Shown here: piece by piece, positions 35,510 to 44,802 of the stretch | Position numbering within the stretch: the stretch's first letter is position 1 | Layout of the letters: each line of letters opens with the position of its first letter | NCBI GenBank assembly: GCA_035771175.1 | Contig: CM069590.1 | Span: 33,804,821 to 33,868,820 of the forward strand | Direction: 5' to 3' | Source: Paratinospora sagittata | Taxonomy: Eukaryota > Streptophyta > Magnoliopsida > Ranunculales > Menispermaceae | DNA length: 64,000 nucleotides | The notes under the pieces: model-generated | Told to the model about the DNA's origin: nothing | The model's input: the letters and a program-made list of their open reading frames with translations, nothing else | Databases searched by the model: none | Made by a program: the position numbers and the translations under genes

Positions 35510-36700
35510 TATGTCTTTAGAACTATATATATGTGAATTATATATAGTTAAGATTTGTATTAAATATATATCAAAGAAAACTATATAGTTTTATATAGTT
35601 TGGAAATATATATATAGTTATGATTAATGAAAACTATATATATTGTTATGATTAAATATATATCTATATATCTATGCATATAGGAGATATATATATATCA
35701 TGTTGATAATGAAAAATTTTGAATGAAAAATTTTATTAGATATATATATCTCTAGAAGTATATACATATGTCAATTATATATAGTTGAGATTTATATTAA
35801 ATATATATATCTAGAAAACTATATGATTTTTATATAGTTTGATTTAAATATATATATAGTTATGATTTATGAAAACTATATATATTATTATGATTAAATA
35901 TATATATCTATATATCTATGCATATAGGAGATATATATATACCTTGTTACAAAAAAAAAAAAAATTGATAAAATATTTTATTAGATATATATCTCTTGAA
36001 CTATATATATATGTCAATTATATATAGTTGAGATTTATATTAAAAATATATCTAAAAAACTATATGATTTTTTTATAGTTTGATTTAAATATATATAGTT
36101 ATGATTTATGAAAACTATATATGTTGTTATGATTAAATATATATATCTATATATCTATGTATATAAGAGATATATATATACCTTGTTACCAATGAAAAAT
36201 TTTGGATGGAAAAAAATTATTTATATATATATATCTCTAGAACTATATATATATATGTCAATTGTATATAGTGACATTTATATTAAATATATATCTAGAA
36301 AACTATATGATTTTTTTTTATATAGTTTGATTTAAATATACATATAGTCATGATTTTTTAAAAACTATATGTATAGTTATGATTGAATATATATATATAT
36401 ATATCATATTATTGATAAGAAAAATTTGAATGAAAAAATGTTATTTGATATATATATCTTTAGAACTACATATATATGAATTATATATAGTTAAGATTTA
36501 TATTAAATATATATCTAAGAAAACTATATATGATTTTTATATAGTTTAATTTCAAATATATATATAGTTGATTTATGAAAACTATATATATAGTTATGAT
36601 TAAATATATATATATATACATTCAAATATGAATACGATATATATTATATCATATTGCTGATAGAAAATTTTGGATTAAATGATGGCATAAACATTAAGGA
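35510..36700 (+). repeat. AT-rich tandem-repeat leader of element III
   Basis: Five approximate units marked by CT(C/T)T(A/T)GAACTATATA-like phrases at about 35520, 35745, 35988, 36233 and 36457, so 224-245 bases apart. Each has a fixed order of blocks: TATATAGTT, AAAACTATATGATTTTTATATAG, GTTATGATTTATGAAAAC, ATGCATATAGGAGATATATA. It is nearly pure A/T and non-coding, lying between the PBS and ORF0. Confidence 0.88.
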
Positions 36701-36792
36701 TAGAAAATATTATCCAACTGACAAGGCATAAATCTTAAAAATGTTAGGAATATATTTTGTCTTTCACAAATTTATTTTCCTTTTAATAAAGA

Positions 36793-38377
36793 ATGGCCTC
36801 AAGTGAAGGAGCAACTTCCAGTAGTAGGGAACCAATTCCCATTAGACTCAAGGAATTGTTCAAGAGGGAGGTTATGACTATGAGGAGCATCGACAATAAA
36901 GATCTCCGCCTCCGTCCGATCCTTCATGACAAACTCGCAACTTTGGGGTGGTTGAACATAACAAAAGTTGAGGGCCACGTCTCTTACAGCTTGGTGAGAT
37001 CCTTCTACGAAGCCAGGAATTGCGTAGAACTTTCAGAAGAGGAGGTCAGCCCTGTTTTGGAGGCAATAGTCATGGGAATGAAAAATTTCTATCAACATCG
37101 AGACTATTGTTCGATTTATGGAGATTCCGACTGAGGAAAGAATTATTGATTCACATGAACCCCAGACAATTGCAGAAATCGCGGAGTCTAATGAACAATT
37201 GTTCAATTCCCTCACCAAAGAGCCACACACTCAATCGACGTACATCAACCTCCCAAACAATTATCTTAAGCCATCTCTTGCCGGGCTTGGAAAGATCGTG
37301 TTCGGCAACATCTTGCCAGAAAGGAGGGCTAATTGCACTATGTCAAGGGCCCAACTTCTCGTGTTATATTGCATAGAGATGGAAATAAAGGTCTCCCTAC
37401 CACACATCATCATCCAACAAATGTTGAGGGTGATTCAAAACCCTTTAAGAAAGGAATTACTCGGTTACGGAGTCTTGATCATGAGGATGCTATACGAAGC
37501 AAACATCGACACCTTTGATGGGACTTCGAGGCAAATCATTGAGCCAGTTACAACATCTTCTATCTTCAAGATATATGTTCCAAGGGGAGGGGTAACTGAC
37601 GAGGAAGTATTCGACACGACGATAGGAAATGCCAAGAGAATGAGAGAAGAGCATGGACGTTGCCTTCGAAATAGTTGAAGCAAGATTCCCCTCAGAAAAG
37701 CACCAAATAATGAACCAAATCAGAATCCCACGTCAGACCCAGCCCCGAATAATGATCCAACCGATTGTCTATTCACTGAGGAAGATTTATTTACCAACCT
37801 AAATCAACCTCAAAATAGACAAAGTACTCAAGCAAATTTACCTTCTTGGAACATGCTAACTCAGGGCAACACGTCGTACCAAAGGTTTCCGACACCTGAG
37901 GTACCATGTCAGCCATTCCCACAAGTTCCTGTAACCCAACAACAACAGTATTGGGCGGCACCAAATTTTGGAGGGCAGAACATCCCAGTGAGCCCATTGT
38001 TTCAAAATTTTTCACCTCAAACAAATCCAAATATCCAAGGGGTTCCAATTAGGGGATCCCCGTACAATCAAAGCAATTACCTTTCACCTATGAATCACCC
38101 GTATAACCAATACTTTCCCCAAATGCCTATGGCCTACCCTCCACTTATGGGACAATTGAGCCATCAACCACCAATGGATCAATCGACTAACCTTTTTGAA
38201 CGGTTAAATGAAATGGCATCCAATATGGCGGAAATGAGAGAGACTTAAAATAATATATTAACACGTATGCAAAACTCCGAAGCAGAGCAAGCAAACTCTC
38301 AACCTTCTGTTAGTAGTCGTTCTATACCTAGCAGGAGATCTAGAAGGAGTGGTAGGAGGCAGGAAAATCAAGGTTGA
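36793..38377 (+). pseudogene. ORF0 of element III (about 527 codons, broken)
   Basis: The fullest copy of the accessory ORF. It starts MASSEGATSSSREPIPIR. A single extra A in the run at about 37081-37085 shifts the frame; the continuation (MEIPTEERIIDSHEPQT...) is open to 37676, where CGA has become TGA. It then reads through LFTEEDLFTNLNQPQN and a long Pro/Gln/Asn/Tyr-rich region (QVPVTQQQQYW, NQYFPQMPMAYPP) to an Arg/Ser-rich tail ending at 38377, with one more CAA-to-TAA stop (MRET-stop). The first 290 residues look like a folded domain of the plant transposon-associated type; the last 200 are low complexity, like a nucleic-acid-binding tail. Conserved motifs shared with element II: FYEA, EIPTEERI/EIPIEERI, LLVLYCIE/LLMLYCIE, LIMRMLYEAN. 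Confidence 0.78.
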
Positions 38378-39158
38378 TTACTGGCATTGTAAACTTTTCT
38401 TTTATATATGAATGAAATGTTTTGTTTAAGACTATCTTTGGTGGGCCGACTTACAACCATTCTTTCTTTTGTATCACTAACTTTGGAGTGGTATGGGACA
38501 CAAAAAACTTGGAAGATACTAAATAAAATGTGGAAGTAAGAAAACCAAGACCTTGTGTGAAAAGAAACATTTGGAGAAAGTTGCATTACTAACATTATCA
38601 CTAAGTTTACACTGTATGGGACGAGTAAACTTGGAAGATACTATTGGTGAACTACTATTCAGCCGATGTTTTTAGATATCGTATTCATACAACTTAACTT
38701 GGTTGACACCCTTATTACCAAATTCATGTGGTATGGGACACACGAATCTGGATAATGATTGAAAAAACTAAGAGTAAGAGTTTGAATACATAAGATCACG
38801 ATAGAACGTTAGATCAGGATGTTTATCGAGGTCAATCCTAGAATTCTTATGAGTCGTATGGATTTTCAATGAAATATATATGTATGTTCACAAAAATCAG
38901 AATCAAATCATTTGAAATACTTGCAAAGTTTTATACTTATTATATAAACATTCTAACCTTGTTTTTACACCATGGCCCAACATACGAGAAATATAAGATT
39001 CTTTGATTCCTCAACAAAAAAAACCTTACACTATACTTAGAAAAATAGGTGATTTTAATATTGCAGTACTCTCAAAATTGTTGCTAAGCATACTATAACA
39101 TTATACTTGGCTACAGTTCCTAAATCTTGGTTTCATTTTTCTCCTTGCCAGTGAGAAA
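38378..39158 (+). other. Conserved spacer between ORF0 and gag, element III
   Basis: Non-coding and alignable with 28836-29629. GTATGGGAC boxes lie at 38491, 38614 and 38731, mostly with CTTGGAAGATACT. The 3' end TTTTTCTCCTTGCCAG (CAG ends at 39151) lies 7 bases before the gag ATG. It may be an intron end, an internal promoter or a translation-control region; the sequence does not decide. Confidence 0.7.
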
Positions 39159-42100
39159 ATGCAAACCAGGAAGAGATGAAGGCCACGTACTGTCCGTCCA
39201 GTAGTGGAGGCACCTCCTGAAATTCAGGAACCGCCGCCTCCGACGACAGCACGAGTCACAACCGACACTGCCACTATATCTAGGCAGGAAATACCACCCC
39301 CACCCACACCCTTTGCCATGCCTTCAAGCATGGAAACCTTTTTTGTCGGATTTATTGAGGCAATGAAAGCCACTTTTTAAACTGCCGTTAGTGAGAACAT
39401 GACCAATCAGGTTGCCACGGTTCAGGCACCTGTAAGATTTGGGTCAGAATCTCAAACCGACCAGATTACTAAGTACAAAAGGCTACAACCTCTTACTTTT
39501 GCTGGCACTATTGATGCTAATGAGGTGCAAAAGTGGCCGGATGAGTCAAAGAAGGCTCTTGATGCAATGAGAGTCGATGAGACTCGAAAAATTCCACTAG
39601 CGACCTACCAACTGGTTGGTGGGGCAAGCACATGGTGGATAACAGTGAAAGAGGACCCAAGGGTCAACACAGTAGATATGACTTGGCAATAGTTCGAGTC
39701 AATGTTTATTGACGAGTATTTTCCTGGCGCTGTGAAAAGGTAGAAGCACTAGGAATTCACTAAGTTATACCAGGGCAACATGATGGTCAGGGAATATGCT
39801 AGAAAGTTCAAAGAATTATCAGTCTACTCTCTCTCCACCATCTCAATGGAGCAAGATAAGACTGAGAAATTCTATAATGGCCTTCACCATGATATTCGAC
39901 AAGCCTTGTCGATCTTGGATCTCAAGATTTACAAGGAGGTTGTTGACAAGGCCATGAGCTTTGAACCAGAGAAGATCATGCATGAGCAGAGAATGAATAA
40001 GGGAAAACGGCCTGCAACGTTTTCCCAACAGGGCTCGCAACAGGGCAACAAGAAGAAGCCCAACTGTAATCAAAACCCAGCCCTCCCAGTCCCTGTTTCA
40101 AAGAATGAAGCCACAACACCTGCGGCTGAACCTTCTAACCCTAACCATCAGGGTTTCCGAAATCATGGCCGTGGAGGTCGTTATGGAAGGGGTGGCCGTA
40201 GAAACGGCAATGGCAGAGGTGGTGGTCGACACCACAATCAGCAAGGCCAGCAGAACAATTAGCACGGCCAGCAAAACAATCAGCAGTACAGGCCGACTTG
40301 TTTCAACTGCGGTCAGCAGGGCCACATAAAATATGCCTGTCCACATCTTCAGCAAACTATTCCGGTTGTTCCAGTCCAACAAGCACCACCTGCTGCAAAT
40401 GCCTAACCTAGGAAGAACTAGGGTCAACGGAATCAGGGCAGAGTATTTGTCGTCGCTCAACAACCCCTCCCAGACAACAATGTAGTCGAAGGTACCTTTC
40501 CTTTGTTGAGTACAATGGTGCATGTTTTGTTTGATTCAGGTGCTACGTATTCCTTTATATCGTCGGCATTCTTAAGACATTTAGGCCTACATCCTGAACC
40601 CATAAACATCACACTCCATGTCACATCACCGTTCGGATCAGGTACTGACGGGAACTTGTAGTGTTCGCGATGTGAGCTTCGTATGTCGGAATAAATATTA
40701 TATGCAGATCTTTATGTGATGGATATTGAAGACTTCGACATCATCCTCGGCATGGACTGGCTAGCACCACTGAATGCAAAAATCGACTGTATGAAGAAGC
40801 AAGTTCAGTTAACCTTGCCTACAGGAGAGTTTGTCAATATTCAGGGAACAAGGAAATGGATACACAAATCAACAGTTGCACTTCTCAACTAAGAACTTCG
40901 AGCTTTATCCCTTGGTGACGGTAAAGAATCGCCAACACTGTACCCTCTCGAAGTACATGATGTTCCAGTTATATCTGAATTCCCAACAGTTTTTCTAAAT
41001 GACCTTCTTGGTCTACCTACAGTTAGGAAATTCGATTTTGAGATCAACCTCATACCTAGGACAGTGCCTATCTCAATTTCACCATATAGAATGTCGAATG
41101 TCGAGCTGGTCGAATTAGACAAACAACGGAAGGAATTAGAGAGTAATGGCTTCATCCGAAAGAGTTCATCACCCTGGGATGCTCCAGTTCTGTTTGTTTG
41201 CAAGAAGGATGGTTTGTTACGAATTTGCATCGATTATCGCAAGTTGAATAACGTCACCATCAAGAACAGATATCCATTGCCCAGGATCGATGACTTGTTC
41301 GACCAACTTAGAGATGCCAAATACTTCTCTAAGATTGATTTACGGTCCGGTTATCACCAACTCCGGATTCGAGAGTCGGACATCACCAAGACGGCGTTCA
41401 GAACTCGGTACGGTCATTACGAGTTCTTGGTTATGCCGTTCGGTCTAACAAATGCACCTGCTGCATTCATGGATTTGATGAATCGCATTTTCAGGTTATA
41501 CTTAGACCGATTTGTGTTGGTTTTTGTGGATGGCATCTTGATATACTCCTCAACTGAGGAAGACCATAAGACACATCTGAAGATAGTCCTCCAGACCTTG
41601 AGAAACCACCAACTGTATGCAAAGTTTAGTAAGTGCGGATTTTGGGCGAAGAGAGTTCAATTCCTAGGCCATGTGGTTTCCGACAATGACATTGAGGTAG
41701 ATCCTTCTAAGGTTGAAGTAGCCTACCACTGTTTCTCAGATTAGAAGTTTTCTTGGTTTGGCTGGCTATTACAGACGCTTCATCAAGGACTTCTCAAAGA
41801 TTGCTGAACCTATGACCAAGCTCACTCGAAAAGACGTGCGATTCATCTGGAATCCCGCCTGTGAAGCATCATTTTAGGAATTGAAGAAACGCCTCACGAT
41901 GGCACTTGTACTTATCACTCCAAGAAATGCAATTGGATTTTCATTATACACCGATGCCTCTCTCCAAGGCTTAGGTGTCGTACTAATGCAAGAAGGCCAA
42001 GTTGTTGCATATGCCTCGAGACAACTGAAGATTCATGGGGGAAATTACCCAACACATGACTTGGAACTTGGAGCTGTTGTGTTTGCACTGAAGTTATGGC

Positions 42101-43851
42101 ATCATTACCTATATGGTGAACGGTTTGAGGTCTTCTCGGATCACAAGAGTCTTAAGTACATATACACTCAGAAAGACCTAAACCTCCGCCAGAGACGATG
42201 GTTGGAATTCTTGAAAGATTATGACTTTCAACTCCAGTACCATCCCGGAAAGGCCAATGTTGTGGCCGATGCCCTGAGTAGAAAATCTTATGTTGCTTGC
42301 ACTCTTAACTACGAAATGGGGAAGTTGCCTACAGAGATGGAGAACTTTAACCTACAGCTGAACGAAGAGGGACCAAGACCACGACTCTCTCAATTATCAG
42401 CCAACTCTGAGCTCGTTCGAAAGATTTCAGCAGCTCAAGCCAATGACCCTATGTTAATGGAGAAACGAGAACTTCTACTCAGCAGACAGGACCTTCCTCA
42501 CTGGTCGGTAGCTTAAGACATGACCGTTTTCTATAAAAAATTTCTCTATCTACCGAACGATCCTGAGCTTTGGAAAGAAGTGCTTACTGAGATGCACTGT
42601 TCGAGGTACGCTATCCATCCTGGGGGTGACAAGATGTACAAGGATGTCTAGCGACAATTATGGTTTTCTGGAATGAAGAAGGCGATTGCAGACTTCGTTG
42701 TTCGATGTCTCATTTGCCAGATTGTTAAGGCAGAACGAAGACTTCCCTCTAGACTTCTCCAGTCGTTACCTATTGGCGAATGGAAGTGGGAGAACATCGC
42801 AATAGATTTTGTTACGGCCTTGCCTCGAAACAAATAAGGGCAAGATGCTATCTGGGTTATCATTGACAGACTTACAAAGTCTACACACTTATTGCAAATA
42901 AAGTTCACAGATAACCCCGCCAAACTTGCAGAGCTATATGAAAGAGAGATCGTACGCCTTCATGGCATACCACTCACGATCGTCTCCGATCGAGACCCTC
43001 GATTCACATCAAACTTTTGAAAAAGCTTCCATAGTAGAATGGGTTCTAAGATCACCATGAGCACAACATTTCACCCTCAGGCTGATGGGCAGTCAGAGCG
43101 GCTTATTCAAATCTTAGAAGACATGTTACGATTTTGCATTTTCGACTTTAATGACTGATGGGAAAAGTACTTACATTTAGCTGAGTTTGCATACAACAAC
43201 AGCTACCAAACTAGTATCGGCATGGCACCGTATGAGGCTCTATATGGTCGGCCTTGCAGATCTCCGGTATGCTGGTTAGATATGGCAGATCGACCGCAGT
43301 TAGGCCCTAAACTAGTTCAAGAGACTTCTGCGAAGATTGCACTAGTAAAGGAACGACTTCGTGTTGCACAAAGTCGACAGAAGAGTTATGCTGACAAGTT
43401 GAGACATCCTCTAGAATTTGATAAGGGGGACTTTGTTTTTCTAAAAGTCCAACCCACAAGAGGTGTCAAACGCTTTGGGATCAAAGGAAAGCTCTCCCCA
43501 CGGTATATCGATCCATTTCAGATCATTGAACGTATTGGCAAACTTGGTTATCGTCTGTCCCTTCCATCGCCCATGCCTAAGGTTCATGACGTTTTTCACG
43601 TATCTATGCTTCGCAAGTATCGTCCTGATCCTTCCCATATCATCCCTTTAGTCGAAGTTTGGGTTGAGGAAAGAAATAAGTATCAGGAAAAAGCAATACA
43701 GATTTTAGATAGAAAAACACAAGAACTACGACGACGTAGCATACCACTTGTGAAAGTGCTCTGGGATCACCACAGCGTAGAGGAAGCAACATGGGAACTA
43801 GAAGCAACAATTAAACAGAAATACCCTGAATTATTTTCTAATACCAGCTGA
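39159..43851 (+). pseudogene. gag-pol: Element III gag-pol polyprotein, broken
   Basis: Ancestral single frame of about 1,570 codons; gag and pol are in the same frame. Domains by residue: AT-hook-like MQTRKR-stop-RPRT at 1-11; gag around 110-250; zinc knuckle CFNCGQQGHIKYAC at 381-394; protease FDSGATYSF at 458; RT about 640-870, with the active box changed to FVDGILIYS (second Asp to Gly, 41532-41534); RNase H from about 935 ([28 protein letters not shown]); integrase HHCC about 1150 and catalytic Asp (IDFV), SDRDPRF and SERLI; chromodomain about 1514-1566 (ILDRKTQELRRRSIPL, EEATWELE) intact to the stop. A deletion of about 17 bases near 41718 shifts the frame. Over a dozen in-frame stops are mostly CAG, CAA or TGG derivatives. 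The region 43222-43851 is fully open. Confidence 0.93.
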
Positions 43852-43948
43852 TGATGCGATAAATTATATTATTTTCACTTATCAATAAAATGATGAAACT
43901 TCGTTTACACTTATCTTAATACATTGTTTCACTTGAATAACAATGCAG
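43852..43948 (+). other. Short gap between gag-pol and ORF3
   Basis: 97 bases containing CAATAAAATG, which could act as a poly(A) signal, and the pyrimidine-containing stretch that leads to the ORF3 start. The same spacing and words occur in elements II and IV. Confidence 0.5.
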
Positions 43949-44417
43949 ACGTCTGAAAATAATATCAATGGATATAGTGATGCACACACGCAGTGACCTC
44001 CTTGGCAATTCATGGCTACTTCTCAAGAATCAGAGTCAAGTCAAAACTACCTTGCATCACCAACTCCATCACCACACAGCTAACGATCATTATTGCCAGA
44101 GCGTGCATGGTTTTTTCGTAACAATCCCGTGCCATCATCTTGGCAGGATTCAAGCAACTGCATGAAAAAGTATTCCACCGCTCAACCTACCTCCCCTCAA
44201 ACGATGTAACCAGCGTCCTCCACCACCATATGTTATGCAAAGGTTGGAATCTTAAGTGGACGAGTCCGATTCCATTTGCTCTCCGTGGTTTTATGATGAT
44301 GACGATTCCACCGGCCACAGTACTATTCAGGGACCATTCAAGCACTACCTTGAACTCGCAATAGATGACGCCGGCAGTGAATCTCAAGCAGATAACCATC
44401 ATAACTACTTGAATTGA
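43949..44417 (+). pseudogene. ORF3 of element III, broken
   Basis: Same ORF as at 23562-24059. The start ATG is ACG here (CAGACGTCTGAAAAT instead of CAGATGTCTGAAAAT). A stop follows in WPPW (TGG to TGA), and about 30 bases are deleted near 44148. The C-terminal end NYLN-TGA is preserved at 44417. It is useful mainly as a third copy for deriving the ancestral ORF. Confidence 0.65.
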
Positions 44418-44438
44418 TTTCGAGGGCGATATCCCTTT

Positions 44439-44451
44439 AAGGGGGGTAGAG
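44439..44451 (+). promoter_or_regulatory. Polypurine tract of element III
   Basis: AAGGGGGGTAGAG directly before TGTAATACC of LTR-B. Confidence 0.9.
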
Positions 44452-44801
44452 TGTAATACCTTGTATTTCACAAAACAAAAATAAAAAAAAATAAAAAATT
44501 TCGTTTAGGCAGATGTGCCCGGAAGTCCGGGCAGCCCGCCCGGAAGTCCAGGCACCTGCCCGGAAGTCCGGGAAACCCTCCCAGAAGTCCAGGCAACCCA
44601 CCCAAAAGTCCGAGGGCCAAAACCTTTATATAAACCAACCCCCCTCTTCATTTTTCATACCAAATTCACTCCAAATTGTGATTTTTCTTCCTCTTTACAC
44701 TCATTTTGAGTTTTTAGTCTTTTGAGACTCTCTGTTCGAGACTCTCGGTGCGGTGCGACGAAGTTATGTCCGGAGGAAAGCGCCAGATCTGAAAAAGAAG
44801 A
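44452..44801 (+). repeat. LTR-B, 3' LTR of element III, truncated
   Basis: It begins TGTAATACCTTG, carries the GGAAGTCCGGGC minisatellite (44510-44617) and a TATA box (44627-44634), and follows LTR-A to AGATCTGAAAAAGAAG. It then changes without a gap into gag sequence AAAAATTCCACTGGCGACC. Junction at about 44801-44803 within a shared GAAAAA. Confidence 0.88.
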
Positions 44802-44802
44802 A

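Larger units (their letters stand above)
33984..44801 (+). mobile_element. Element III: most complete chromovirus of the new family
   Basis: Order: LTR-A (33984-35432), PBS, AT-rich leader (35510-36700), ORF0 (36793-38377), spacer, gag-pol (39159-43851), ORF3 (43949-44417), PPT, and LTR-B cut off at about 44801 where it joins element IV. Both LTRs share the GGAAGTCCGGGC U3 type, so they are a true pair. The element is about 11-12 kb when the missing part of LTR-B is counted. Coding regions contain many stops and a few frameshifts. Confidence 0.9.

Noticed and set aside
36108..36335. 75-codon ORF in the AT-rich leader
   Set aside because: Composition is almost only Tyr/Ile/Lys/Leu from TATA repeats; it is a low-complexity artefact.
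44513..44725. ORFs rich in PEVQAP-like repeats
   Set aside because: They are translations of the U3 minisatellite and following U3 of LTR-B.
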